A stretch of 64,000 bases of DNA, from assembly GCF_000165425.1 (NCBI RefSeq), contig NW_001799024.1:124001-188000 (forward strand), written 5' to 3'. A program made the position numbers and the translations under genes. The notes under the pieces are model-generated. The model worked only from the letters and a program-made list of their open reading frames with translations. It did no database searches and was not told the DNA's origin. This document shows, piece after piece, positions 26,084-38,055 of this stretch (position 1 is its first letter; the number at the start of each line of letters is the position of its first letter). The stretch comes from Paramecium tetraurelia. Lineage: Eukaryota; Ciliophora; Oligohymenophorea; Peniculida; Parameciidae.

Positions 26084-27439
26084 ATGGTTAATTTCGATTA
26101 ACTCTTAGAGGAATCATTAAAAATGGGTTCTTTTTAGAAAAAGTCTCTATTAGTTGTTTCGTTGATAGACTTCTCAGATGGGGTTGAGAAGACTATCATT
26201 GGTATTATGTTAACTATATTATCACATGAATGGAAATTGGATTAAAGTGAAGTTTCCAATTTGGCAAGCATTTATTTTATAGGAATCGTAGGTGGCACTA
26301 TGTTTTGTGCATTCAACACCGATACAATTGGAAGATAAAGAACATTAATGTTGAGTAGTATGATTGGCTTCGTTTGTATGCTATGGATGAGCTTAGCATA
26401 AACATATTTAGAAATGTTCTTACTGCGATTAGGATTTGGTTTTATTTTTGGAACAACCATACCTTTGGGACACATTGTTATAACAGAGATAATCCCAGCA
26501 AATATCCGGGGGTCAGTTATGACATTTATTGCATCCGTGTTTATAGTAGGCAAGATTTATTGCACTTTCTTATGCATGGCTTTATTACAAGGATTTGATG
26601 AAGGACATTGGAGAATATTAGTGGCATTAAATTCATTACCTTTACTAATATGCTGCATAGGATCTGTAATGTACTTAAGAGAGTCACCCAGGTATTATTT
26701 AGTTAAATAATAATATCAATAAGCATTTGAAGAAATAGAGTTGATTGCTTTGCAAAATAATTCTACGAACTTTTAATTAACAAATAATATGAAAGAAGGT
26801 TTGATAGAAAACTCATAATAAATAATAAGGTCAGAGACCAATTTTAAATAACTGTTTAAAGGTAAGTATGAAGGATTCACTATTAGAATGTGGGTGGTTT
26901 TCATTTTGACTTCCTTTATAGAGTGCTCTCTTTATATTCTAATGCCTTTTTGGTTGCATCAACACAATAAAGGATTTGAAATCATCTTATTTATGATGAT
27001 ATCTGAACTGTTTGCCAATATGTGTATTTACAAAGTTATCGACAGTAAGATCTTTGGGGGTAGACAGAAGCTTGTGATATATATAGCATTGATAATTGGT
27101 GTGATCTCATTGATCACTTATATATAAGGAGAGGAATTATTAGTTTTTGGAATGACAACAATCTCATTTTTTTTGAAGATGATGTTCACAACTGAGATGG
27201 TTATAATGAATGAGAATTATACAACTTAATTTAGATCAATGGGAGTAGGATTAACTTAAACAGTTGGTAAATTTACAGGAGCAGTAATTCCATTTATTAT
27301 ATTTCCAATATTCTAAATAAACCCATTCTTGCCATTCCTGCTATATTTCATTTGCATGTTAATCTAAGCTATTTTTGCCTACCAATTTCCCTTTGATATG
27401 ACGCAAGTACAATTGGACTGCGTAAAAGTATTTTCTTGA
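26084..27439 (+). CDS. Major facilitator superfamily transporter (SV2/sugar-porter-like)
   Basis: 451 codons, intronless. About 12 hydrophobic segments flank a polar central loop (about residues 205-265). The MFS signature loop after TM2 is degenerate (NTDTIGRQRTL). After TM4 there is the sugar-porter/SV2-type stretch RLGFGFIFGTT...TEIIPANIRGS (about residues 115-145) with the conserved E..P...RG. A second E...RSMGVG motif occurs in the C-terminal half. The protein should carry small organic solutes across a membrane, probably by proton coupling. Substrate cannot be read from sequence. The gene runs in the same direction as its downstream neighbour, 22 bp away. Confidence 0.85.
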
Positions 27440-27461
27440 CTAAAATTATTATATATATATA

Positions 27462-30137
27462 ATGTTTTCAGAAATAATACCTTCATTAATGGATTATTCC
27501 CAACATCTGGATCGTACCATAAAGGAATTGTAATAACAAATATTGTAAATGGAAACTATAACCAATAAGACTAACTCACATAAAAGACCACTTGAGATGA
27601 AATATTTATCTCACAAATCTTCTGTTCCATCTACTCTCCCTGACATTAACAATGATATTGATAAAATCCTATAAACAGCTGAACAATTTTTAACAGATCC
27701 CAATAAAACATAAATTGAACCTAAGAAATAAGAAAAGCAAGATTTTGAATAACCAAAAAGGAAATTAGAATCATTCAAATAGCCAAGCAACAAAAAATAA
27801 ATTCTCTCTCGTAAAGTAAGTCAGAAAAAGTTATCACCTTCTAAATTGTCAATGCACAAACGATCTGGATCTTTATACAAATAAGAGGTGACACCAAAAG
27901 TTACTTAGGTTCAACCAAAGTTTGCTATGCAATAAAGGGAATCCACCAAATCATTCAAAGATCAAAGCCGATTAATCAAGCAATCACCAACTAAATCAAT
28001 TCATGAGAAAAATTCAATCCTTATTGAAGATTAAAGTAAAGCCAAACCGCCTATTCCTTCTGTTCAGCCAGTTCGAAAATAACCTTCATAGCCTTATTTA
28101 TAATTGCAACCCATTCCTTAATAACAGTAATAGCAACAGAATTTGAATTCCTCATACACACAAGCACAGACAAATAATAATAAGATGGAGAACAACTAAC
28201 AACAATAATAAAATGCATTGAAGAAGTTTGATTTCAATGGGTACAAAGAATTGAGCAGATTGAAACGAATGAAGGATGCCATTTTTGTTGAATATCAATA
28301 AAGCTACACATATTTTAGAGAAAAAGAATAAAAAGCGAGGGCTAGGTTTCTTACTAAATTCCATTAGCATATGAATGAGAGAAAGAAGTTGCTATAATAA
28401 TCTGCTTACGGAGATAAGCAAACCTTCTTCCTTCCTTAGTGATCAAATCCATCCATAATTCTTTTCTTTTATAGAAGAACAATTGACCATCGGGTAACCA
28501 AAAACTCTTCTGATCCTTAAATATTGTGAATAAGTTCAAAAAACCATTGATTCTATTGAAGTAAGACTATTTTCTATATTCAGTTTGATGATGAACTACT
28601 AAAGAACCTTAAGAGAGCCAATAAATAAAACATTTCCAAGATATCCTTAACAGAATTGGTCGAAGTCTTTAAATTATGGAGTCAAGTCTAAATCATTAGA
28701 TAAAATTATCAACAACTCACACAATTTATTCAACCTATACCAGAATTAACTTATGACTTGATTTAGTGGATTTGTTTAAGACCTAAAGTTATCAAGAAGG
28801 ACAAATAGCAAGTACAATTAAGCCAGAAGGTCATTCGTTATAATCAATTTGCCACATCTTAGGAGGAAGCTCTTGAAACCAACAAACTGATTATTAAAGA
28901 AGAGATCTTTCGATTTCTGTGGGATATTATTCAAAAATTGGTATTCTCATAATCGCAACTTGAAACTTCAATGGCTTTATTCAAATCCATTCTCAAATTC
29001 CTCACTAAAAACAATTGTAGTGTATATGTGTATAAGAATTCAGATTTATTTATATGACATTAATATAATAAATGCATAATTAATTACTAACTAATAGATG
29101 TAATTTCAAAACTGATCGCATTTCCAAAATCCTGTCAGCCTACACTGTGGAAAGTGAAAAGCATAATCAACAGAGTTTTCGAATGTTGAGCTAGAAAATC
29201 AAGAGTAAAGTATAAATCTCAGATATAAAAAGATAGGAAATTAAATCAGCGATCATCAAACTCTCTACCCTAAACCAGATATCAAAGACTCTAAAATAGA
29301 AATCTCTAAATTTTTTAGTGACCATAAAAAAACTCAGATCTAAATCAATGTTAAAGATTTACTCATGCATAAAAGTTAAATGCAAAAATCACTATCCAAA
29401 AAATCCAGAGATTCCAATCAACGATAAAATGAAATCATCGAAAAATTGAATAAGACATAGAACGAAATCTATAAGAATTACATTGCCAAAAGAGATTCTA
29501 ATGGATCAAAAACTTATAGAGACTCAAGTAATTTCAGCCTCTTTACTTAGGGGATTTGGATATCCGTATCAAGTTGAATGATAAAAGTACTCAATCCCAA
29601 CAAGCCTTACTCTAAACACTCATCAATAAGAGCAATGAAAAAAAGTCAGTTGAACCAAGGGATTCCCCAGATCTATGTTATACCCCATCACATAACATGC
29701 TTCAATCTACCTTCTAAAATAGCTTGCTTATACGATCAGGAAGCTAAGGCAATGTGGCCAGCACCTCGAAATTAAATAATAAAATACAAGATTCAAAACT
29801 TAAAAAAATAAAAAACTATCTTGAATAAGCTAAAACCCATCGACCAATCGCAGATTATTATAAACTGAGTCAAGAAATTGATAAGGTCAAAAAAGGCAAA
29901 TTAGTTTAAGTGGAAAGAAATAAACTTCTATCCCTCCTAAAAATAGCATATCGAGCTAAATCTAAAATAGATTAATTTAATGAATATCTGAAAAAATAAG
30001 AAAAAATTTCAACTTTAATTTAGAGTTTCTTAATAAATGAGTGTACCTATTTATTTTTATATTAGTATTAACTGAAAATAGCATTGAATCAATCTTATCT
30101 TTGGAATGAATTTTCTATTTTTATTCATTAATAATGA
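27462..30137 (+). CDS. Long basic, Gln-rich coiled-coil protein
   Basis: Five short introns restore one frame of about 851 codons, and the total exon length is a multiple of three. The N-terminal third is disordered, rich in Lys/Ser/Gln/Pro, with a run of glutamines around 28100-28200. The middle is helical (YKELSRLKRMKDAIFVEY..., FRFLWDIIQKLVF). The C-terminal part is again charged and coiled-coil-like (QNEIIEKLNKTQNEIYKNYI, SKLKKIKNYLEQ). There is no enzymatic motif. It could be a cytoskeletal or basal-body scaffold; I do not recognise the family. One intron, 28388-28418, starts with GTT rather than GTA and is the weakest junction. Gene limits are moderately sure. Confidence 0.65.
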
Positions 30138-31372
30138 CAATACTAGTTTATAACAATAAACTGATTGAATTATCTACTCTATGCATTCTAATAGTTATTT
30201 AGAATTTTTTTTTTCCAAAATTATGATAAAGACAACTTTATTAAATATAAGTCAAATAATTTCTAGGGTGTAAAAAAATAATATTCTTAAACAAAAAAAA
30301 TGTTTATCCACAAAAGCACTTAGAAAAGAAATAAAATAAAATAAGCATAAGGATTATATATTTGGTGTCAAAGTTTCAATATTATTATGACGAACATTGA
30401 TATCAGTATATTATTATATAAAATAAAGGAATAAGGAATATCTTGAGATTGGTCATCAAATTAGATTCAAATATTCTTCTATCGTTTTTCCGATTATTAT
30501 TATATTATACCCTTGATGGGAATATGAAAACAATGGCATAATTTCAGTGCCAGTTTGAATAATAGGTGAAGGTTATCAGATAAATTTCAAATTTTGGAAA
30601 TTTTAATTTAGATTGTATAACTTTATATTCTATATGAATAGATATTTTATTATATTCAATAATATTCTTGATATAAATTTATCCACTATAGTATTAATGA
30701 TGAATTCTTTGTATCGTCTTTCAAAAAATATTAAAATATTTGCTTATATATCTTAGATGATCGATCTATGCATTTCTAGTTCCATATTAAATAACTTAAA
30801 ATACTCTTTATTACACATCAAACAATTGATAGGATTGAGTCAATTGTGATAAAATATATCGAGATTTTTGCCAGAAAAAATGCTATTACTTATCTTATGT
30901 TGATATACTTTTTCTAGATCATTATGCCCTTGTGCATATATTTAAATAAAGAACAGACTAACCTTGAAGGATTTTCAATAAACTACTCTTATACAAAAAT
31001 ATCTAATTATTATTATTCAATGTATACAATATAATTTTAAAAATCTTATTGTCATTTGAAATAATGGAGTTCTTTAAAAAATTTTACAATTTTATAAACT
31101 GTGGTAATGAGGGTCATAATATTTAATTCAACTTAAAGTTTCCTTTTTCAAGAATGAAATTCGCCAAGTTAAATACTTTCTTCAAGTTTAATCTTGATCT
31201 TAACAATAAACATTGAATAGTCGTTATCATCCTCAATTTCTTCCAGATAAATAATTTAACTTTTAGGTTTTTATTAAAATGCTATTATTTTGGTGTTTCA
31301 ATTTAAATCTTTTGCTAAGTTTACTCAATTAGACGCTTATTTGATTAAGCCATTTAGATTTATACTCTATTT
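30138..31372. other. AT-rich region without a confident gene
   Basis: About 1.2 kb of low-GC sequence. Scattered frames are open because TGA is the only stop, but composition is not protein-like. Frames between about 31140 and 31370 (MKFAKLNTFFKF..., FRFLLKCYYFGVSIQIF) could be upstream exons of the next gene. No RNA gene or repeat seen. Confidence 0.4.
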
Positions 31373-32022
31373 ATGGATAAGCCTAATTATTTCGAAATAT
31401 AATTTTTCATTTATGTTTTACAGAATTTTCATTTATTAGGTTATTTATTTTTGTATTTGATTTTGATTTCCTATTAATTGAATTTAGTATTTCTTGTTGG
31501 ATAGATGAAACCTAATGTTACATATTTTTTTTTATTATTATCTCCATTAGAATTTTTGTCTCTTTCATTCTTATGATTTCTTCTTCATTAAAATCTAAGA
31601 TTTTAAGAAAAATTAAAGTTTCTTTTACCAGAAAGATATATATAACTTTTAATGGTAAAATATAATTAACCTATGAAGAACTCTGCTCACAACTATAAAT
31701 TCAAACTTATTTCGTCATCGAACACTCGCCTAAAGTTTTTAATTCAAAGTAGGACTCTACAAATTCATTAAGTCTGTTCAACATGCAGGTTGAAGCTCCT
31801 CCATTGTTTCATTTTTAAAGGGTATCAATTATCATATCTTCTTATTTGCTGATATATCTTCAAAAATAAATATAGAAGCATCAATTTGAAGAACAATTGA
31901 ATTGTGATGAATGGCTGATTTTTAATAATTAAAAATATACAATATAAAAGAATAATCATTTACACTATTTATATTCTTAAAAGAATTACGAAGACCAAGT
32001 TGATTTGAGTACAATTCTATGA
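31373..32022 (+). pseudogene. Putative membrane-protein gene, frame broken at a 9-T run
   Basis: Two overlapping frames together read like one protein. The first (31373-31576) starts MDKPNYFEIQFFIYV and is strongly hydrophobic. The second (31573-32022) continues with further hydrophobic and basic sequence and a polar tail (KVFNSKQDSTNSLSLFNM ... EDQVDLSTIL-TGA). They would join if the run of nine T at about 31525-31533 had one more base. This may be a real frameshift, an assembly error in the homopolymer, or two chance frames. The protein would have several transmembrane helices; family unknown. It is convergent with the next gene (35 bp gap). Confidence 0.35.
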
Positions 32023-32057
32023 TTTTATATAACATTAAAATATTTTATTATTTGTTT

Positions 32058-32948
32058 TCAAACAATCCTTCTCTAACTTATATAGCACTTCAAAGTTTAA
32101 CCATTTTATATTTGATATTCCTGGAAAGAACATTCGTGTTGGCATAGCACTCCATTCGAATAAACTATTATTTCTCCTTGTTCGTTTCCAAGACTAATAC
32201 GGATTTTATCAATTAAATCTAACAACAAAGAATTAGGGTTATAACAGGCCTTAAATGATCTTGATGATTGTGGGAATTCTAAATCTACTGTGATTTCTGG
32301 ATTCAATATATTTTTATTTGATAGACCCTTTGGTTGAATTGCTGTAGTTTCTTGTATTTTCATTTCACTTTTGAACAAAGCTTAATCAATCTGGAAATGT
32401 AATTTTTCTTTTTCCTTTTAAGGGTATTATATATCTGGAGATTAATCAAAGTTTTCTTCTAATTCTAAAATCTTACTTATTTTTTTGCTCTCTATCAGTA
32501 TTTTTTCAACTGATTCAGTCAAGCACTTCTTCAGGTCATTTAATAGATTGAGTAATTCTCTTAACTCTTTATCTTTATTCCTTAAGGAATCCTTTTGATC
32601 AAGTAGTTATAAATAGCAGCTGATTTAAGTGTTGCTTAAGTTTATAACCTCCATATCACTACAACCCGATAAATTGTTTTAAATACTATCTACTTATTCA
32701 TACGTCTGTTTATTTTAGCTAATGGCTTTACTCATTTTGCTTTTATATTGTAAATCAATTTCATTTAGTGTTTCCAATAATTAAGTTTGTAAATTTTTCA
32801 TTGTTAACAATTGTTTTAGAAGCTTTCCGACTTAAGTATTTAAATCATTTATGGAAATAACATCATCCTTATTTATTGAGTTTTCTTCAAGGAAGCATTT
32901 TAGGCACATTTTTAGTTTCTTATAAAGTTGAGGTTTCTTACAAATCAT
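32058..32948 (-). CDS. B-box-like / coiled-coil / ubiquitin-like protein, copy 1
   Basis: 296 codons, no intron, from MICKKPQLYKKLKMCLKCF to LKCYISQRRIV-TGA. A Cys-x2-Cys pair near the N-terminus and the bases just upstream (SCKNQ in a shifted frame) correspond to the zinc-binding head of copy 3. The head therefore seems truncated by a one-base change, and translation may begin at this later Met. The centre is a long coiled coil. The last 80 residues form a ubiquitin-like fold: LLLDLIDKIRISLGNEQGEI followed by a YQIQNGQTLKCYI ending, as in copies 2 and 3. It has diverged from copies 2 and 3 although the CEP104 fragment upstream of it is nearly identical to the intact locus. Function unknown; TRIM-like architecture is only an analogy. 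Confidence 0.65.
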
Positions 32949-33000
32949 AGTTATTAATTCTTACAGGAAAGTGATTAGTTAATCATTGGATACAATAAAT

Positions 33001-33293
33001 TTTAGTTAATAATAAAAATGTATTAAAATGGATTTATCATTTTTTGCTTAATTAGGAATTATTTATTTTATCTTGGTTTTTGTTTTAAGATATATTATTT
33101 ATGGACTTATCAAGATCTTATTTTTAAATGTTGGCATTATCTTTTTGCATTTTTAGTAAAGCTGATTAATTTTCTTCTTATTCCTCTTCAGGTACAAGAC
33201 TCAAACCTCTATCAACTTGTTTGCTTCCAGGAGCTTATTAATCTATTTCATCCAATCTTGCCATAATTTAATCTTTCAAACCAGGTTTAAGAT
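33001..33293 (-). repeat. Direct copy of the CEP104 3' end
   Basis: Nearly identical, in the same orientation, to 38079-38372. It holds the last codons and stop (33037-33039) of CEP104 plus the adjoining spacer. The copy ends abruptly at about 33293, where the sequence flips into an inverted copy of the same gene. Confidence 0.85.
33037..33293 (-). pseudogene. CEP104: Truncated CEP104 3' fragment
   Basis: Encodes only the last 85 or so residues of CEP104 (the LKPGLKDQIMARLDEIDQQ tail onward) with no 5' part attached. It lies 88 bp upstream of B-box/Ubl copy 1, the same gene order as the intact locus. This points to duplication of the CEP104-B-box/Ubl junction rather than of CEP104 alone. Not expected to be translated. 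Confidence 0.8.
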
Positions 33294-33805
33294 TTCCCTA
33301 CTTTATTTGTTCCACCTGATAAATAGCCAACAAGGATTATATAGGCTAGATTAGAGATAGTATCAAATGTTCTTTAGGAGTTTGGATATGATTAGAGATA
33401 ATTTAATCATCAAGATATTTTCTTCATTTTAGCAACTCCTTGTTTATTTCATTAGGCGAATGAAATTAGACTTTTAAGTATTGAAGTTATAGCAGCTTTA
33501 TATCAATTTGTTGGAGTAGAAATCAGAACTATGGTTGATGCTATTGAAAATCTTAAACCTGGTTTGAAAGATTAAATTATGGCAAGATTGGATGAAATAG
33601 ATTAATAAGCTCCTGAAGCAAACAAGTTGATAGAGGTCTGAGTCTTGTACCTGAAGAGGAATAGGAAGAAAATTAATCAGCTTTACTAAAAAAGCAAAAA
33701 GATAATGCCAACATTTAAGAATAAGATCTTGATAAGTCCATAAATAATATATCTTAAGACAAAAACTAAGATAAAATAAATGATTCCTAATTAAGCAAAA
33801 GATGA
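33292..33805 (+). pseudogene. CEP104: Inverted CEP104 3' fragment with a 1-bp deletion
   Basis: Reverse complement of about 38111-38626. It starts mid-exon (FPTLFVPPDKQ) and follows the parent sequence closely. At about 33613 it reads CCTGAAGC where the parent and the other copy read CCTGGAAGC. This loss of one G shifts the frame and produces a TGA within about 40 bases. The copy is therefore truncated at the 5' end and frame-broken. Confidence 0.8.
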
Positions 33806-34530
33806 TAAATCCATTTTAATACATTTTTATTATTAACTAAGATTATTATGACAATAATTAATGAGCAACTCATAGTAAATGTTCTGTCAAGATCATAAAA
33901 ACTAATAAATTACAGCAATTTGTAAAATTCCTCGATCTAATGGTAAAACAAAAATGTGCCAAAGATGCCTTGTAAATGATCGCAGTATCAAAGAGGGAGA
34001 TATTATCTTCATTAATGAATTTGAAACTGAGATAGAAAGTTTGAGATCAGCTTTAGAAACAATACAAAATACACAATTATGATAATTGGAAATATTAAAT
34101 GAGATACATTAATCATAAGATAGATTAAGGTAAGTCATCCTTCTTATGAGACAGAAAAAACATTCTTTAGATAATTTTGTACAAAGATCTTTAAGTTCTT
34201 TGTAAATAGAAAGCATTAACTTAAGTGACAATGAAGTAAGTGATTTTATGTAACTATTTAATCCAACAGGAATTGTTAAGAAGTATAAATCTAGAGTTAT
34301 AAGAATCTCTCAATCCATTAAGAGATTTAAGAACACGTTTAAACTAATAATGTGAAAGGATTCTATAAGACATCTAATCAATAAATCAGATTCTAAATGA
34401 AGAAGAATCAATCTTCTCAGAAAATTAATAAGAAAATTAACATCAGGAACATCAGAATCATGACCTTAATTCATATGTGTCTATGAGTATGTCTTAAGGT
34501 TTTATATTATTATAATAATAGGTTATTAAA
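33292..34530 (+). repeat. Inverted repeat arm 1 (pairs with 37405-38626)
   Basis: About 1.2 kb matching the reverse complement of 37405-38626 at high identity. It spans the CEP104 3' end, the spacer and most of the B-box/Ubl gene. The arms are separated by about 2.9 kb. Beyond about 34530 only the ubiquitin-like region remains recognisably similar. Confidence 0.8.
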
Positions 34531-34871
34531 GCCGAATTAAAAGTTCATTACTGGAATCATACAAACAAGTCATTTAGAATTCATAATAATAACGCGAGGA
34601 GCTATGTTAAATTCTTCCTGAATAATTAAGATGCTAATATAATTAAACTTTAACAATAATTTTAGTTTTCGATCATTTGGTAAACGCATATGAAATTGAA
34701 ATTGATTCACAAGCGTCTATAGGAGATTTAGCTCAAGAATTCAAAATTGTTCTTAATCATCAAAAAGAAATACTTTTTTCTTTTGAAGGCAATATTTTAG
34801 AAGAGGAATTTACGTTTCAATAACTAAATATTTAAAATGGTTATACCCTCTAAGCTTAACTAATTTATTGA
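33861..34871 (+). pseudogene. B-box-like / Ubl protein, copy 2, broken by an in-frame TGA
   Basis: Starts like copy 3 (MSNSQQMFCQDHKNQQ) and keeps its head, CxxH...CxxC. At codon 74 (34080-34082) it has TGA where copy 3 has the glutamine codon TAA, in the context NTQLQQLE. Downstream the same introns are kept and the gene still ends with a good ubiquitin-like segment (IGDLAQEFKIVLNHQKEILFS ... NGYTLQAQLIY-TGA, abridged). Unless TGA is read through, the product is a 73-residue zinc-binding stub. A sequencing error at this base would restore the gene. Confidence 0.7.
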
Positions 34872-36997
34872 AAATAAAACATAAATATTATAAACATAAT
34901 TTTTTAATTGTATTATTGTCTTCTAACAAAATTTTTTGAAATTGTTTGAAATCTATAAAATTATTATGTTTATAAAAAGTTAAGTATTTTTCTTGAAAAT
35001 TTTGCTAGCCCAATTAGAAGACTTCTAATATGTTATAGATATAAAACTATGTAAAAGCATAATATCAAAATAAAGTATATTTGTCATATGTTCTTATATA
35101 TAATAGTGTTGCCAATACTTTTCAGAATATATTATATATAGCAACATTACCAAACTTAAATTTAATATATAATAAAATATTTTGTTATAATATTGTTGAA
35201 TTATTTCATACTCTTTATTTTAGATAACAGATTACAACCTGACTGTTTGAAATATATTATTGTTGAAAAGTTCTTTCTAACAGTAGAATAATCTCATTAT
35301 GGTACATTATTATTTTTGGTAAATAATTTCTAATTCATTTGAATTCTTTTCACAAGCTTTCCTATTGAAAGTTATGAATCCAATTAAATATTAATTTCTC
35401 TTTTTTACATAGTGGAATTTAAAAGTTATTTCAATTTGTGAATTTGTTAGATTCTGATTTATTAATCTCTTGGTTAAGGTTAAGCCGAATTTAAATAATT
35501 ATATTTAACTTCCTAATTGATTTTAAATATCTCCTTCACTGGCGTTTGAATAATCTTGTATTTCTAATTAGGAAGTTTCTGATAAGATCTAATACGATAT
35601 GTTTAACTTATATCTATGTTTTCAAAATGACCTAATATAATAATTAAATAAAACTTCTTATCATATTATCATCTAGGAATATAACAGGATTCTATTAAGT
35701 AAAATTTGATTCTTAGAATGATCCTATCTCTTATTTGTACTAATTTGATTGAAATTCTAGGAAAGGTTAACTATTTTTTTATGGTGAAGATTAACTGTAG
35801 CTCGAATTATCCCTTATGATAATATTCTTATTAATTTTCTTATTAAATGGATTTTTCTTCATTAAGAATCTGATCTATTGATTAGATGAATAGAGAAATT
35901 TTCACATCATGTTCTTAAATCTTTTAATGGATCGAGAGATTTTATAACCATAGAATTATATTTCGTAACAATTCCTGTTGATTAAATAGTTCCATAAAAT
36001 CACTACTTCATTGTCGCTAAAGCAATGCTCTCTTATTAAAAAGATTTCTTTACATTAAGTTTAAGAGAGGAGAAAATATAAATAATAGAAAGTGGACTAA
36101 TAGTAAAGTTCCTATAATCTTTATGAGAAACATGAAAACGATCTCAGAATTTACTAAATTGTCTCATAAACTCCAGCTCAAAATGAGCAATTAATTATTA
36201 ATTAATATATTTCAGTTTATAGTGAGTGGAAAGCCTACATTAAGAAAAGATTAGTTATGAAGGATAATCTGAATACTCCTATATTTTTAAAGTAAATTTC
36301 ATATAAAATTGGATTAAAAAATCATATGATAAGTGCTAGTTATTTTTTCTAATCACTAAAATATTATCCTTAGAATTTTTGCAAAAATCTAAACTCCAAA
36401 GAGAAAATTTGTTAACTCTCAAAAACACACGAAAAGTTAGTTCCCTTTAAGACATTCTTAAAACAATTACCGCAAGGCAAAAGCCTGAAGTTTCTTTATT
36501 TTCTCAGTGATACCGAATCCTCAGCATATGCTAATAATTCGAACGAAATTTCTTTTTCTATAATTAAGTCTTTAAAGAAACTCAAGAAGATAAATATTAA
36601 ATACGGCTAGTGATATTAATAACTCTTAAGTAACACCAGTTTTTTGAAACAGGTTTCTTCCTCAATTATTAGAGACATATAAGATATCCAGAGCTCATTT
36701 TTTATTGGTATTTCTTTTAATCATATAACAAATGGCTTCTATAATTTTATAAAGAACTTTAACGATTTAAGAATTTCAAATGAACTAATTATTCTTAATA
36801 GAATAAATTTTATAATTTTATAAGATGTTATTTTTCACCCTCAATAATAAATAACTTAGATATTAATAATTTTCACAACAAATTATTATTAATATTGGCA
36901 AGAAATATTTCCAAGACTTCAACAATTCCAAACAATTTTGTTAGAGGACAATAATACAATTAAAAAATTATGTTTTCAAAATATTTATGTTTTATTT
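34872..36997. other. Degenerate region with coding remnants
   Basis: About 2.1 kb between two B-box/Ubl copies. Plus-strand frames look partly coding: 35580-35830 (LSSRNITGFYQVKF..., FFYGEDQLQLELS) and 36190-36600 (VYSEWKAYIKKRLVMKDN, NFCKNLNSKEKICQL, FLYFLSDTESSAY). They are separated by TGAs that only some introns would remove. The best reading is a decayed unrecognised gene with a decayed B-box/Ubl copy embedded in or beside it. Not annotated as a gene for lack of a continuous model. Confidence 0.4.
35825..36060 (-). pseudogene. Relic of the B-box-like / Ubl gene (copy 4)
   Basis: Clear nucleotide similarity to 37480-37720 of copy 3, including the intron region around TGTTGATTAAATAGTT and the exon encoding SLNPLKDLRTRLNQ. 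Many substitutions and small indels are present and no head or ubiquitin-like end is found next to it. It is an old, non-functional duplicate. Confidence 0.7.
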
Positions 36998-38055
36998 TCA
37001 ATATTTTAGCTAACCCTAGAGAGTAAAACCATTTGAAATATTTAATTATTTCAAGGATTTTTCCTCATTTAAAATGTTATTTTTGTACAAAAATATTATT
37101 TCCTTTTGATGATTAAGAACAATTTTGAATTCCTGAGCTAATTCTCCTATGGTCAAATATGGATCAACTTCAACTTCAAAGATATTTGCCAAAATATCGA
37201 AATTTAAATTTATTAAGATGTTTTCATTTAATTCTCTTCCTGATTACCTTTTTAAAATAATTTAGGATGATATTGAATTTACAAACATCTACGTATTAAA
37301 AAGAGATTCATTGATTTAATATTAATAGTTTTAAATGATTTTTTAGAATGATTCCGCTACAGGACTTTCGGCTCGACTATTAGAGAAGTAATAACTTTCG
37401 GGATTAGCTATTATTATAATAATATAAAACCTAAAGACACATATGAATTAAGGTCATGATTCTGATGTTCCTGATGTTAATTTTCTTATTAATTTTCTGA
37501 GAAGATTGATTCTTCTTCATTTAGAATCTGATTTATTGATTAGATGTCTTATAGAATTTTTTCACATTATTAGTTTAAACGTGTTCTTAAATCTTTTAAT
37601 GGATTGAGAGATTTTTATAACTCTAGATTTATACTTCTTAACAATTCCTGTTGATTAAATAGTTACATAAAATCACTTACTTCATTGTCACTTAAGTTAA
37701 TGCTTTCTATTTACAAAGAACTTAAAGATCTTTGTATAAAATTATCTAAAGAATGTTTTTTCTGTCTCATAAGAAGGATGACTTACCTTAATCTATCTTA
37801 TGATTAATGTATTTCATTTAATATTTCCAATTATTATAATTGTGTATTTTGTATTGTTTCTAAAGCTGATTTCAAACTTTCTATCTCAGTTTCAAATTCA
37901 TTAATGAAGATAATATCTCCCTCTTTGATACTGCGATCATTTACAAGGCATTTTTGGCACATTTTTGTTTTACCATTAGATCGAGGAATTTTACAAATTG
38001 CTGTAATTTATTAGTTTTTATGATCTTGACAGAACATTTACTATGAGTTGCTCAT
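36998..38055 (-). CDS. B-box-like / coiled-coil / ubiquitin-like protein, copy 3 (intact)
   Basis: The apparently intact member. It starts MSNSQQMFCQDHKNQQ. The head has CxxH, then Cys, then CxxC (FCQDH ... ICK ... MCQKCL), a B-box-like zinc ligand set. A coiled coil follows (LETIQNTQLQQLEILNEIHQ), then a variable linker. The C-terminal ubiquitin-like domain comprises IGELAQEFKIVLNHQKEII and LKQLNISNGFTLQGQLKY-TGA. At least two short introns are clear (25 and 33 nt). A third, near 37405-37440, is needed for frame but its borders are unsure. It lies 55 bp downstream of CEP104 on the same strand. It could act in ubiquitin-type signalling or as a scaffold; no catalytic residues are visible. Confidence 0.65.

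Noticed and set aside
36190-37050. Complete gene on the plus strand
   Set aside because: The frame looks partly coding, but TGAs and unsupported splice sites prevent a continuous model and it overlaps the confident minus-strand copy 3 end.
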